Positions 8,983-17,255 of a DNA stretch of 64,000 bases are shown piece after piece. The position numbers were made by a program, and so were the translations under genes. How positions within the stretch are numbered: the stretch's first letter is position 1; every line of letters starts with the position of its first letter. The notes under the pieces were generated by a model, which saw only the letters and a list, made by a program, of their open reading frames with translations, did no database searches and was not told where the DNA came from. The stretch covers positions 62,001 to 126,000 of the forward strand of contig NZ_QXFL01000007.1 of the NCBI RefSeq assembly GCF_003584125.1, given 5' to 3'. This stretch comes from Aurantiacibacter zhengii. GTDB lineage: Bacteria; Pseudomonadota; Alphaproteobacteria; Sphingomonadales; Sphingomonadaceae.

Positions 8983-9829
8983 GGGTCCGGACCCATAAAC
9001 GGGATTCACAGCAGCATCGAGATGTGATTCACCAGCCTCCAGCGAGGAGGTGTGGTGGATGGCGGATTTCTTCTGGTTTTCGGATGAGCAGTGGGCGCGG
9101 ATTGAACCGCTTCTGCCGCAGGATACGCGTGGTATGCCGAGGGTCGATGACCGTCGGGTGCTCTCCGGGATTGTCCATGCTCTGAAGAGCGGCGGTCGCT
9201 GGGGCGATTGTCCCGAGCACGTCTACGGGCCGAAGAAGACGCTTTACAACCGGTTCCGGCGCTGGGCCGAGCGCGGCGTGTGGGAGCGCATCTTCGCCCA
9301 GCTCGCCGGGGTCGATGGCGTCCCTGAAAGGCTCTTCATCGACAGCAGTTGTATCAAGGTCCACCGCACTGCCGGAGGCGCAAAAGGGGGGCCTTGGCTC
9401 ATGGTATCGGCATCACCAAAGGCGGGCGTAACACCAAGCTCCATGCCGTCTGCGACGAGAAGGGCCGCCCGCACGTCCTCCTGCTGACACCGGGCAATAC
9501 ACATGATGCCAAGGTCGCGATGCTGGCGATCAATGCCGTGCCGCCATCCGACTATCTGGTCGCCGACAAAGGCTACGACAGCAACGCTTTGCGTTCCTGG
9601 CTGATCGAACGCGGCACCACCCCGGTCATCCCGTCGAAGTCCAACCGCAAGGTGCAGATCGAGCATGACCGGCAGATATACCGCCAGCGCAATGTCGTCG
9701 AACGCATGTTCTGCCGCTTCAAGGACTGGCGCCGCGTCGCCACCCGCTTCGACCGCAATATCAAGACCTTCATGGCAACCATCGCCATCGCAGCCTTCGT
9801 CACGTGGTGGCTCTAATGAGTCCGGACCC
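8983..9829 (+). mobile_element. IS5-family (IS427-group-like) insertion sequence
   Basis: The element is 847 bp with terminal inverted repeats that begin GGGTCCGGAC at both ends and extend imperfectly to about 17 bp. A TA dinucleotide flanks both sides, consistent with the short TA-type target duplication of this group. One transposase gene fills the interior. The ends and frames look intact, so the copy may still be active. It sits in a spacer and does not visibly break a gene. Confidence 0.85.
9059..9816 (+). CDS. IS5-family transposase, two frames joined by -1 frameshift
   Basis: The first frame begins MADFFWFSDEQWARIEPL after a strong GAGGAGGT site and carries the DUF4096-type N-terminal domain and the first catalytic Asp (FIDSSCIKVHR). 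At about position 9382 the run AAAAGGGGGG allows a -1 shift into the second frame, which continues AHGIGITKGGRNTKLHAV and holds the second Asp (YLVADKGYDS) and the Glu region (RNVVERMFCRFKDWRR). Such a split transposase is normal for the IS427 group, where ribosomal frameshifting makes the full DDE enzyme. Both frames lack other damage. Confidence 0.85.
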
Positions 9830-9943
9830 TAGTCAGGAAATTACCTCCGCAATAATTCGCGACGTACATTGCAAGGTCAGGAAAGTAACGGAAGATTCTA
9901 AGAGCAGCGTTAACTTCGCGAAATCGGATTCCGCTTCGGCTGT

Positions 9944-10408
9944 CTAGGCAACCAGCAAGCCAAGTCCGCCAACATTTATTGAGAATAAGCCAAATATCGT
10001 CTTGGCGACCGACATCCTCCGCGCGACTGCGCCGCGGCGAATCTGCTTCTTCACTTTGTCGATGCCCGTCTTCAGCCCTGCGGTTCCGTCCCAGACATCG
10101 ATCATCCCCCAGGCGAGGAGGCTGGCGGCGACGATTTGCGCGAACCCGTCGATGCCGAGGCGACCGAACCCGAATGAAATGGTCGCACCGGCCATGACCG
10201 GCAACATGATGACTTTGGCGACGTCGAGGGCGCTTAGGATGGAGCGGTGGCGAACGGAGGATGCGGAAGGAACGAGAAGGAGGGGCCGCTCACACAGCGT
10301 GCAGGCTTTGCCGGGATAGCGCGATAGCCATCCCGGCATGAAACCCCGGCAAAAGGGGCATTGCACCTGCGGCTCGTCGACGATCACGGCCCCTCCGTTC
10401 AGCCTCAT
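9944..10408 (-). CDS. Zinc-ribbon membrane protein of unknown function
   Basis: A 154 aa protein with two CxxC pairs near the N-terminus (CPFC and CTLC), suggesting a small zinc ribbon, followed by two hydrophobic segments (VAKVIMLPVMAGATISFGF and IVAASLLAWGMI) and a basic stretch before a final hydrophobic tail. I start it at the ATG that overlaps the TGA of the upstream gene (ATGA), which implies coupling. The family is not recognised. Confidence 0.65.
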   Translation of the reverse strand: MRLNGGAVIVDEPQVQCPFCRGFMPGWLSRYPGKACTLCERPLLLVPSASSVRHRSILSALDVAKVIMLPVMAGATISFGFGRLGIDGFAQIVAASLLAWGMIDVWDGTAGLKTGIDKVKKQIRRGAVARRMSVAKTIFGLFSINVGGLGLLVA

Positions 10409-10767
10409 GCCTTGCCTTGGCATTTCGCTTTCTTGCACTTCGCCGCGTCGTCGCACTTGGCGTCGTCGCACTTATGGTGCTTTTCCTCCTCGCAGTCGGC
10501 GCAGCGGACCGCGTCGTTGAGCGAGATGAGACGCTTCTTGGCCGCCCCGCTCTGGTCGATCGCGGCCCGCACCTTCGCTTCCTTTGCGACCATGTCGAGC
10601 ATCTGCCGGGCGACGTTGCCCGCTGCCTTGTTGGTGCCGTCGGCCACGGCCGACGCGACGGCTGCCTGGTGCTCCGCATGGGCATCATTGCCAGCGTCCT
10701 GCGCGGCCGCGGGTACGGCCATGAATGCGCCTGCGAATGCGGCGGCGATCATCATCTTCTTCAACAT
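10405..10767 (-). CDS. Exported Cys/His-rich small protein
   Basis: A 120 aa protein with a clear Sec signal (MLKKMMIAAAFAGAFMAVPA, cleavage after AAAQ) and a mature part of alpha-helical character. The C-terminal 30 residues hold several Cys and His in KHHKCDDAKCDD-like repeats, suggesting metal binding in the periplasm. It overlaps the zinc-ribbon membrane protein gene downstream, so the two probably act together. No named family is recognised; a metal-related role is inference from the residues only. Confidence 0.65.
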   Translation of the reverse strand: MLKKMMIAAAFAGAFMAVPAAAQDAGNDAHAEHQAAVASAVADGTNKAAGNVARQMLDMVAKEAKVRAAIDQSGAAKKRLISLNDAVRCADCEEEKHHKCDDAKCDDAAKCKKAKCQGKA

Positions 10768-10903
10768 CTGTCACTTCCCTTTTCTTCTTCCGGTTGCCCG
10801 GACTGGTTGGTGCGCCGGCGGCGCGTTAGGCCCCTCGCGGGGTGGTTTTTCCGAAGGGCTGTTCCTTACGGAAAGGTTCGGGCGCGCGGGCGCCCGTCCG
10901 GCG

Positions 10904-11113
10904 TCAGCGCCAGAATCCGTCCCGCCGTTCTCCGTGGCGGTTGTCGTATTTTTCCTTGTCGTCGTAACCGCTCTTGCGGATGCCGACTTCGACGCGGTCG
11001 CCTCCGGCGTTGCGGATGTGCAGGTCCCGCAGGTCCACCCTGTTTCGGTGAGCCCAGTCTTCGGCCGCGCGCTTGCTGCCGAATGTGCCTACGTCTTCGT
11101 AATCGAATGCCAT
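10904..11113 (-). CDS. Small hypothetical protein
   Basis: A 69 aa, charged, soluble protein (MAFDYEDVGTFGSKRAAEDW ...) preceded by a strong AAGGAGGA site six bases before the ATG. The second half is rich in Asp, Lys and Arg and ends DGFWR. It follows the broken XRE gene in the same direction. Function unknown. Confidence 0.62.
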   Translation of the reverse strand: MAFDYEDVGTFGSKRAAEDWAHRNRVDLRDLHIRNAGGDRVEVGIRKSGYDDKEKYDNRHGERRDGFWR

Positions 11114-11125
11114 CGTGGTCCTCCT

Positions 11126-11525
11126 TCAGGTCTGGGTGGCTTGCCAGGGTGATTGCGCCGGATGCGGGAAAGCCGGTCCGAGCGCGGCTTCGATGTGCCT
11201 CTCGACACTCGTCTGCGTGGGGCGTTCGCCTGCGGGAAGGCGCACGGTCGTGTATCGTATCCGTGGCGAACATGGGGCCATTGCTGGCACCTGCGAGAAG
11301 CCATGCCGGATCCAGACCGAAGTCCTCGCACAGCCGCGCGAGGAGGCTGCTGAGCGGCTCGCTATGGCCGTTCTCGTACCCCGCGAGCGTTTGCCGTGCG
11401 ATTCCGAGCTCGCGCGCCATGCCATCCTGCGATCGGTCGAGAGCGACGCGGGCGCAGCGCAGGCGCTTTCCGATCGCCGGTCGGAAACGGTCCGAATACG
11501 CGATGACGGAAGGGGAGAGGTTCAC
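11126..11525 (-). pseudogene. XRE-family helix-turn-helix regulator, apparently frameshifted
   Basis: The first 75 or so codons encode a Cro/CI-type helix-turn-helix (RCARVALDRSQDGMARELGI, then RQTLAGYENGHSEP and LCEDFGLDPAWLLAG). The GTG start overlaps the TGA of traD (GTGA). After position about 11260 the same frame turns into an Arg-rich sequence that runs through the next gene. A neighbouring frame reads as normal protein (RLPAGERPTQTSVERHIEAA) and stops just before the next ribosome-binding site. A single-base indel around 11245-11265 would join them into a protein of about 130 aa. Natural mutation and sequencing error cannot be told apart here. Confidence 0.6.
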
Positions 11526-13918
11526 CGGCCCATCTCCTGCTCCTCGTCGATCGCCACCTCGTGGCGATCCTCCTTCTCGCGGCCGAATCCCTGTCGGTTC
11601 TCGCGCTCGAGAACGCTTTCCTGACCGTCGTCTCGGCCCCGGAGCTGGCGTGTCTGAGCAAGGACGTTCCGATTGGAAGCATTGCGCTCCTCGACGTCAC
11701 GCAGGGCGAGTTTCTGGCGCTCGCGCTCGTCACGCTTACCGGTGTGCTTGAACTTCGACAGATCGTCCTGGTCGCGCTGGTCGCTGGTTCCGTCGACCAC
11801 ATCCTTCGCATCGGTTCTGTGCTGCAACTCCGCGGCCGTCTGCTCCACTGACCGATCGAGCGAACCCTCCACCTCCTCGCGCAGCTTCTCGGCTTCGAGC
11901 TCCGCCTGGCTAAGCACGACATCCACCCCATCGCGCCGGTCCTTGGGTACGTTGTCCGGTCCCTCCCCCTCACGACCGCCCACACCCATTTCCGCGGCTT
12001 CCTCGTCGGTCGGCACGTATTCGGCGGCGCGCATGTCGGTGACGCGCATGAAGCCCTCGGCGCGCTCGGGGTAATCCTTCCACGTCAGCTTGATGCGCGC
12101 GGCGGGAAAGCCATCGGGGAATTTGATGAAGCCGCTGAGGCTCGGCAGGTTGCCGATATCGTCCGGCATGACGAGCTCTTTGACATCGGTTCGCGGCGTG
12201 ATCGTCGAGGCGTCGCGGCTGTTATTGTAGCCGTAGGAATATGCTTCATCCATCTGGCGAACTTCGCGGCTGCCGATGAATTCGGAGCAGCGGCGCGACG
12301 TTTCCGGGTCGGCGGTTTTCAGGATAAGCTTGGTGCCGGCAAGCGAGGCCAGATTCGTGGCTCCATGCTCTCCGTATGTTTCCTCTAGTTTGTCGAATGA
12401 GTGCATTCCGAGCACGAAGGCGCCGCCGAACGCTCGCGCCGTCTGGAGGCCGTGATCGATCGCTGGAAGGCGGTGCAAAGCATGGACTTCGTCGATCAGG
12501 AACCATGTGCGCAGATTGCGGCTTCGGCCCATCTGGAAGAGCGCGTTTACCGCAAGGTCCATCCAGAGCGTCAGCAAGGGCCGGTTGAGGACGAGATCGG
12601 GGTGCGTGGAAGTGATGAACAGGATCGAGCCCTCCTGCACGTCCTCGGTCATCCATTTCTTGATCGAGAAGCCTTCTTCGCCCGGCGGAGGTTCTGGCAG
12701 GAAACGAAAGGCGTTCGCATTGGCGATGAAGGTCGTGCGGATCGATTCCGCCATCTTCGCTGCAGATGGTGACATCATCGGTCCGGCGACCGTTCCTTCC
12801 AGTTGTGCGTGGATCGTCTTGAGATCCGACATCATCAGGAAGTAGGCGAGACCTCCGTTCGAGCGCACGCCCATCTTGAGCATCTTGACGCACATTTCGA
12901 CCATGAGCGTGCGAGCTGATTTTTGCCAGAAATCGTCCTCGACAGATTGGCCGCTCGGAACGAGCGCTGTCGCGGCGCTCATGAACTCCGCGTAGTTATG
13001 GCAGTCGTTGAAAATGGACCATGCCTGGCACCGCTTGTCCATCGGGTTGAGGATCACATCGGTGGCTTCATTGTAGAAGCTTTCGACGAAGGTCCCGGTG
13101 AGGTCGAAGATCACGCATCGATGCCCGCGTTCGCGTGCCTGCGTGACCAGTTTTTTGAGCTCGGTGGTCTTACCGGCGCCGGTCGTTCCGATGAACATCG
13201 CGTGGCTCTGCTCGAGCCGCCAGGGATAGGGTAGCCCGGCGATCTTGTAGGGCTGATGAAGACCCCGCCTGATACGTTGCTTGAGCGGCTCTTTCAGGAC
13301 TGCGTTCGGATCCTCCGGTGGGGTCCGCGAAAGGCATTCTTTCTCGTGCTCGCGCCAGTTGTGCGAGATGATGGAATCCTTGAGCATCGGTCGCTCGACG
13401 AGTACCGCACCGCGCTCGTGTCGTTCGGTAAGAATTTCCGAGCCGCGTTTGCGCGAAAAGTCGACAAACCAGATGGTCAGCGGAACGCAGATGAAGGCCG
13501 CGCCGAGCATCGAAGAAACTGTGACCTGGATGGCGCGAGACCACGCCGCCTCGACGGCGGGATGATAGGGCACCATAGCCATCGTTCCCTGCACCATTTG
13601 GCCCGATGGAAGCGTCAGGTTTATCGCTTTCATGGGGTCGAGCGACATCCAACCCCAAACCGACGATAGAAGCTTCATCAAGACGAGATGGACTTCGTGA
13701 TTCTTGAAGGTGAAATAGCCCAGCACGAAGAGCAGAAGAACGGTCGTTCCGATCCACGTGTAGAGGGGGATTCGGATGCCCGCCCAGGTCATCAAAATCT
13801 CGTGATGGAACAGCTGCGATCCGCGCGTGAAATTACCCGCGTTTCGCTTCACCTTTCCGCGCGCCGAAGCGTGCGTCAGAGTGATCGCCTGCTTGTTGGT
13901 CCGGATGTCGCTACGCAT
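11522..13918 (-). CDS. traD: Type IV coupling protein TraD
   Basis: A 798 aa coupling ATPase that links the relaxosome to the secretion channel in conjugation. Two N-terminal membrane segments (WIGTTVLLLFVLGYFTF and a second near residue 100) precede the cytoplasmic ATPase with Walker A FIGTTGAGKTTELKKL and Walker B WFLIDEVHAL. The C-terminal 150 residues are charged and Glu-, Asp- and Arg-rich, as in TraD tails that bind relaxase. The ATG I use has GAGAG close before it and overlaps the RHH gene by eight bases; upstream in-frame ATGs lie inside that gene. Order is RHH gene, traD, XRE gene. No relaxase gene adjoins it. Confidence 0.92.
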   Translation of the reverse strand: MRSDIRTNKQAITLTHASARGKVKRNAGNFTRGSQLFHHEILMTWAGIRIPLYTWIGTTVLLLFVLGYFTFKNHEVHLVLMKLLSSVWGWMSLDPMKAINLTLPSGQMVQGTMAMVPYHPAVEAAWSRAIQVTVSSMLGAAFICVPLTIWFVDFSRKRGSEILTERHERGAVLVERPMLKDSIISHNWREHEKECLSRTPPEDPNAVLKEPLKQRIRRGLHQPYKIAGLPYPWRLEQSHAMFIGTTGAGKTTELKKLVTQARERGHRCVIFDLTGTFVESFYNEATDVILNPMDKRCQAWSIFNDCHNYAEFMSAATALVPSGQSVEDDFWQKSARTLMVEMCVKMLKMGVRSNGGLAYFLMMSDLKTIHAQLEGTVAGPMMSPSAAKMAESIRTTFIANANAFRFLPEPPPGEEGFSIKKWMTEDVQEGSILFITSTHPDLVLNRPLLTLWMDLAVNALFQMGRSRNLRTWFLIDEVHALHRLPAIDHGLQTARAFGGAFVLGMHSFDKLEETYGEHGATNLASLAGTKLILKTADPETSRRCSEFIGSREVRQMDEAYSYGYNNSRDASTITPRTDVKELVMPDDIGNLPSLSGFIKFPDGFPAARIKLTWKDYPERAEGFMRVTDMRAAEYVPTDEEAAEMGVGGREGEGPDNVPKDRRDGVDVVLSQAELEAEKLREEVEGSLDRSVEQTAAELQHRTDAKDVVDGTSDQRDQDDLSKFKHTGKRDERERQKLALRDVEERNASNRNVLAQTRQLRGRDDGQESVLERENRQGFGREKEDRHEVAIDEEQEMGR

Positions 13919-14201
13919 GGTGCTCTCGCACGTTTCGCATGGCCGCACGAATGAGCTCGTCGCTGTCTTCCGGGTACTGGCGTTCGACCAGGAGAGAGAG
14001 CGCGAGCTGAGTGTGCTCGAGGATCGTAAGCGCGCGCTGCCCGTTTAGGGCAATACCAAGATTGAGCAGTGGTACGCCCAATTCGAGCGAGACGCGGATG
14101 GCTTCTGAGCGAGAGACGCCCCTGACGTTCGCAAGATGGTCGAGTTTGCCGACCATCTGGGGGCTAAGCGTCACGCCGACGCTTTGAAATTTCCGTTCCA
14201 T
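13911..14201 (-). CDS. Ribbon-helix-helix DNA-binding protein, likely relaxosome or tra regulator
   Basis: A 96 aa protein with an N-terminal ribbon-helix-helix (SVGVTLSPQMVGKLDHLANV then GVSRSEAIRVSLELGV). GGAAAGAG precedes the ATG by seven bases. It sits first in the traD transcript, the position often held by accessory DNA-binding proteins such as TraY- or TraM-like factors that bind near oriT and control transfer genes. Such a role is inference. A 9-bp inverted repeat covering its own promoter suggests autoregulation. Confidence 0.75.
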   Translation of the reverse strand: MERKFQSVGVTLSPQMVGKLDHLANVRGVSRSEAIRVSLELGVPLLNLGIALNGQRALTILEHTQLALSLLVERQYPEDSDELIRAAMRNVREHHA

Positions 14202-14246
14202 GCAAACTCTTTCCGAGTTGTGCATGGTTTCTCTATCGCGGTTGCC

Positions 14247-14303
14247 ATTATATAGAGGTGCAGCGCGATTGGAAGAGAAACCTGCGCTGCAGTCCGCTGC
14301 ACC
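14247..14303 (-). promoter_or_regulatory. Promoter and inverted repeat ahead of the RHH-traD operon
   Basis: On the minus strand a TATAAT (14252-14247) lies 16 bases from TTCCAA (14274-14269). A perfect 9-bp inverted repeat, GGTGCAGCG at 14257-14265 and CGCTGCACC at 14295-14303, brackets the -35 box, with one arm in the spacer; an inner GCGCTGCAG adds a further match. This fits an operator for the RHH protein, and the surrounding 300 bases are a candidate place for oriT. No function has been tested. Confidence 0.5.
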
Positions 14304-14898
14304 GCCAAGCCGCTGAAAACGCACGCGAAAGATGACGCCAGACCGGTGGTGCAGGCGGCTGCAGTTCGGTTCAGTGGCCGAAATCCCGACCTAAGTGCTT
14401 GATAAAACAACCGTAATCCTGTGCAGGCCCCAACGGCGCAGCCGTGTTCGGTGTGCTAAAATAGGGACTTGGCGGTTCTTCTTCTCGTTCGCTTGTCTCG
14501 AGGAGTCGTGAGAGGAGCTGGTTATCCAGCTGGTAGTGCCGGCCATCGTGCCGCCAAGAGCTCCGAGCGTGTACAACGCGACGGTGGCAATGCTTCTTCC
14601 TGGGCGGACAAGAGTGGACCTTCAGGTCCACGTCGATCGTCACCCGTAGGGCCGAGACTGGCATAGCCAGGCTCGGTGGAGCTTGGTGACGAAGCTGCCC
14701 TAGCGAAGCCAGGGCAGCGAGGAACCTAGCGCAATAGAGCGCGGTCCGTAGCGGCCGAGGCCGCGAAGGATGGCCCAAATAACAGACCTCCTTCCATCAC
14801 GGCAAAACGCAAAAGCATCGAGCAAAAAAACGGCTCGAAAATTCATGGCGGTTGCTGCATCAAGCGAGGCACGAAATCCGTCGCGAAAGGACATGCAA
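14304..14898. other. Long spacer between divergent tra regulator and a small gene
   Basis: About 600 bases with no supported gene. It contains many short palindromes and, in its right third, the first copy of the structured repeat shared with 19993-20124. The place, beside traD and an RHH gene, is where an oriT could lie, but no nic-site sequence that I know is present. Confidence 0.4.
14645..14770. repeat. Structured intergenic repeat, type 1, copy A
   Basis: A segment of about 125 bases resembling 19993-20124. Both start near GTCACCCG, then form a GCCGAG...CTCGG stem enclosing an inner stem (CTGGC ATA GCCAG here), then share AGCTTGG, AGCGAAG and TAGAGCGCG blocks in the same order. The inner stem differs in sequence but keeps pairing. 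It lies about 130 bases ahead of the rightward small gene. Confidence 0.55.
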
Positions 14899-15144
14899 AT
14901 GGTATCAAAAGTGGAGCGTGAAAGGGCGGCTCTCGAAGCTGCGGAACAGGACGTTGCGGAGCGCCGGAGAAAGCTTGCCCAGATGGAAAAGGAAGAGGCC
15001 GAAAAGGAGCTGGCTAGGCTCGTGCGCAAGGTCGGTCATGCGTGTGCGGTGAGACTGCTGGAACTGGCCGTCAGCGTCAAGCCGAAGAGCGCGATCGAGG
15101 CGCTCGAAAAGATGGAGCCTGCGGGCCAGAAGCAGTCGTCCTGA
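14899..15144 (+). CDS. Small coiled-coil hypothetical protein
   Basis: An 81 aa protein, mostly one charged helix (ERERAALEAAEQDVAERRRK, then KEEAEKELARLVRKVG) typical of a coiled coil, followed by a short C-terminal helix. I start it at MVSKVE because AAAGGA stands seven bases before; upstream in-frame codons are probably not translated. It is one of few rightward genes in this stretch and converges on the next gene. Function unknown. Confidence 0.62.
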   Translation: MVSKVERERAALEAAEQDVAERRRKLAQMEKEEAEKELARLVRKVGHACAVRLLELAVSVKPKSAIEALEKMEPAGQKQSS

Positions 15145-15166
15145 GGGCGGCGCCTTGGCGCCGCCC
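15145..15166. terminator. Hairpin between convergent genes
   Basis: GGGCGGCGCC TT GGCGCCGCCC forms a perfect 10-bp stem directly after the rightward stop and just before the leftward stop. There is no T-run, so it may act as a structural 3' end for both transcripts rather than a classical terminator. Confidence 0.5.
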
Positions 15167-15173
15167 GTTCGGG

Positions 15174-15425
15174 TCAGTATTCGTCGTCCATTTTGCCGGT
15201 GGCGGTGTAGACGATGTCGTCGATGAGGTGCATCGGAAGCTCGCCGTAATCGCCTTCCTCGATGAGGATGTAGCCGTCTTCGGTGCGGACCACATGGACG
15301 TCGAAGAAGGAGTGGTAGGAGCGTCGTTCCGCTTCGAGTGTCTTCTCGTCGAGCGCGATCGTGTCGGTGTCGATCTGGCGGATCGTGGCGGTGTCAGCCT
15401 CGAATGTTTCGGTGGTGTAGCACAT
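15174..15425 (-). CDS. Small acidic hypothetical protein
   Basis: An 83 aa acidic protein (MCYTTETFEADTATIRQID ...) with a beta-rich C-terminal half (VHVVRTEDGYILIEEGDYGE). CAGGAGG lies six bases before the ATG. It belongs to the series of short leftward backbone genes, each behind a GC-rich hairpin-bearing leader. No family recognised. Confidence 0.65.
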   Translation of the reverse strand: MCYTTETFEADTATIRQIDTDTIALDEKTLEAERRSYHSFFDVHVVRTEDGYILIEEGDYGELPMHLIDDIVYTATGKMDDEY

Positions 15426-15512
15426 GGTAGCCTCCTGTCGTTGGCGGCTCGTCCGCCATGCCGTGAATCAGCGCTCCGGCGGTGCGCGGGTCACCGGAGC
15501 GAAGCGGAGGGG

Positions 15513-15577
15513 AACCGAAAATTGATCGAGTGGTGCGGAAGCCGCGTAGCGGCTTCACGGTCGGTCCATTTTCGGTT
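15513..15577 (-). repeat. Nested-hairpin leader element, copy 3
   Basis: Perfect 10-bp arms AACCGAAAAT (15513-15522) and ATTTTCGGTT (15568-15577) enclose an inner hairpin GAAGCCGC GTA GCGGCTTC. The core TGGTGCGG before the inner hairpin and ACGG after it recur in the copy at 22334-22388. It lies about 90 bases before the start of the 83 aa gene, within its probable leader. Confidence 0.6.
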
Positions 15578-15708
15578 GATCCGCGTATGGCCGGAGTGCT
15601 CAGGCGATGGTGGCGGACGGGCCATCGGCGGGAGGCGGAAGTCATTTGCTGCACTGCTCGTTCGAGGCGTTGCCGTGATGCGCCAGTGCTTCGAGTATCG
15701 GGCATGAG

Positions 15709-15744
15709 AAAAGGGTGCCGCGGCGCATGGCCGGACACCCTTTT
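15709..15744. terminator. Bidirectional-type terminator
   Basis: AAAAGGGTGCCG and CGGACACCCTTTT form a stem flanked by an A-run and a T-run, so it can act on either strand. It follows the zinc-ribbon gene that ends at 15769 on the minus strand. Confidence 0.65.
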
Positions 15745-15768
15745 CCGATGCATCGATCCAGCGGGAGG

Positions 15769-16149
15769 CTAGTCGCCGGTCGATGAGATTGCGGGGTTCG
15801 CGAATGGTTCTTCAGGCGGGCAGCACGACCTGCAATGCGGTACCCCGGTGACCGGGTGCGGCTGCATGTCATGGCCATCGCCCGAGACGCAGTTGCCGGG
15901 CAATCCTTCGTCTATTTCGGAACCGACGATCGCGCCTGTGTCGAGATCGATTCGGTCGAAATGATCGTCGCCTTCGTGCTCGCATTCGATGCAGGTTTCA
16001 TGGTCGTAGACCCCGCCGAGCTCCCAGCGCTGGTTGGTCTCGTCCCAAGCGGTCCAGGCATCCTTGCAGATCGCTTCGGAACCGCAGTTGGGGCATCGCA
16101 TCTTCAGGCGCGTGCGGGGCGTCGCGATCGCGTTCACGTTGTCGATCAC
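15769..16149 (-). CDS. Cys-rich zinc-ribbon hypothetical protein
   Basis: A 126 aa protein with a CPNCGSEAIC ribbon near residue 20, a further CIEC pair, and a C-terminal HCRSCC cluster, so several structural metal sites are likely. The middle is acidic. The GTG chosen overlaps the TGA of the upstream gene (GTGA), implying coupling; a GTG three codons earlier is possible. It is probably a cytoplasmic protein of plasmid biology; no known family is recognised. Confidence 0.65.
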   Translation of the reverse strand: MIDNVNAIATPRTRLKMRCPNCGSEAICKDAWTAWDETNQRWELGGVYDHETCIECEHEGDDHFDRIDLDTGAIVGSEIDEGLPGNCVSGDGHDMQPHPVTGVPHCRSCCPPEEPFANPAISSTGD

Positions 16150-16712
16150 TGGGCCCACTCCAGTACGGGGGTCTGTTCGCCGCAGTCGGTGAAGGCGAGG
16201 TACGCCAGACTGTCGTAAATCGGGGTGATCTTGGCGCCGCAGAACGCGTCGTAGGTGCGATGATCTTGGAGGAGCAATCGCAGGCTTTCGAGGGTCAGTT
16301 CGCCTTCACCCGCGTCGTCGCGCCCAAGCGCGAAGAGCACCTTCGATGCAAGGTCCGGGCCCATCATGAGATCGCGCGCCAGGGCGATGTGTTCGGACAC
16401 CTCGATCGTTATCGGAGCGAGGCGCCCGAGGTGCCGGACGCGCAGCGTCCGTCCGAGGAACTGCGCCTCTTCGACGATCGAGATGATCTCGGCCCGATGA
16501 TCGAAGCAGGCGGTGAATGCGGCCATCGAAAGGGCATTGGCGTTGATCTCGAAATTGAGGGGCGCTGCCCCGAATTCTCCGGGATCGACGTCGAGCGCGG
16601 CGTTCCCAGAGTGAAGCCGCCGCGTCAGCGCGGCGAGCTCCAGCGCGGAGATTTCGGCGGGCCGTGAATGAAGCTGGGTCTGCGTGTCCTTGATGCGGAA
16701 GGTGACGAGCAT
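16146..16712 (-). CDS. Conserved hypothetical plasmid backbone protein
   Basis: A 188 aa soluble protein starting MLVTFRIKDTQTQLHSRPAE behind a perfect AGGAGG at six bases. The open frame continues far upstream but that part is spacer. The protein is alpha/beta with no recognised motif; a segment APLNFEINANALSMAAFTAC and a Leu-rich C-terminal half are visible. It is coupled to the zinc-ribbon gene downstream. A purine-rich GGGGAGGGGGAAGGGG tract lies about 30 bases before its ribosome-binding site. Confidence 0.7.
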   Translation of the reverse strand: MLVTFRIKDTQTQLHSRPAEISALELAALTRRLHSGNAALDVDPGEFGAAPLNFEINANALSMAAFTACFDHRAEIISIVEEAQFLGRTLRVRHLGRLAPITIEVSEHIALARDLMMGPDLASKVLFALGRDDAGEGELTLESLRLLLQDHRTYDAFCGAKITPIYDSLAYLAFTDCGEQTPVLEWAQ

Positions 16713-17255
16713 CTCTGCCTCCTGTGATGAACTCGTCTCTCCCCTTCCCCCTCCCCTTTGATGCGCGGTCTGTTCGGTGAAGGCCGACGGTGTCCATTGG
16801 CGCATCCCGTCGAGGATTGGCGCGGCGCAAAGCCTGCGCCGGCATGGGGCCGTATTCCGAGCAGGAAGCGTAGGCGATGCGCGGACGAACGGATGTTCGT
16901 CAGCGAGCCGGAGGGATGGTTGCAAGTGCGCGCGGCACACCGAGCGTTGCGAGAGCGGACGCATGGCCGCCAGCACGCGAGGGAGTGCCCGCGCCTGGCG
17001 AAACGTCGGCCATGTGGAAGCGGGCGTCGTCGCCCGCCGCCAGCTATCCGTCAGCGCAGGACAGGCATGGCCGCGATGCCTACGGACGCGAAGGCGTCCG
17101 GGCGAGCCAGCCATGCCGGCGGGGCCAAGGCGGACCGAGCGTGGCGCACGCGACCGAAAGGTCGCCAGCGAGCAAGGGACCGCCGCGGCCGTGGCACTGC
17201 GGTTCGTCTTGGTGCTACGCGATCGCGAGCTGGGATGTTTGGACTGCGGCTACCG
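16713..17255. other. Hairpin-dense non-coding spacer
   Basis: About 540 bases without a convincing gene. At least four perfect short hairpins with four-base loops occur: GACGAAC/GTTCGTC (16884-16901), GCGGGCG/CGCCCGC (17020-17037), CGGACGC/GCGTCCG (17083-17100) and GCGACC GAAA GGTCGC (17150-17165). This is the long leader side of the 188 aa gene. The density suggests a structured RNA or a series of protein-binding palindromes. Confidence 0.45.

Noticed and set aside
10417-11751. Long open frame on the plus strand across 10.4-11.8 kb
   Set aside because: It is antisense to four leftward genes with ribosome-binding sites, is Arg- and Cys-rich and has no recognisable domain; a GC-rich shadow.
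11522-14201. A relaxase gene near traD
   Set aside because: No relaxase motifs were seen in any frame around traD or elsewhere in the window; it probably lies outside.
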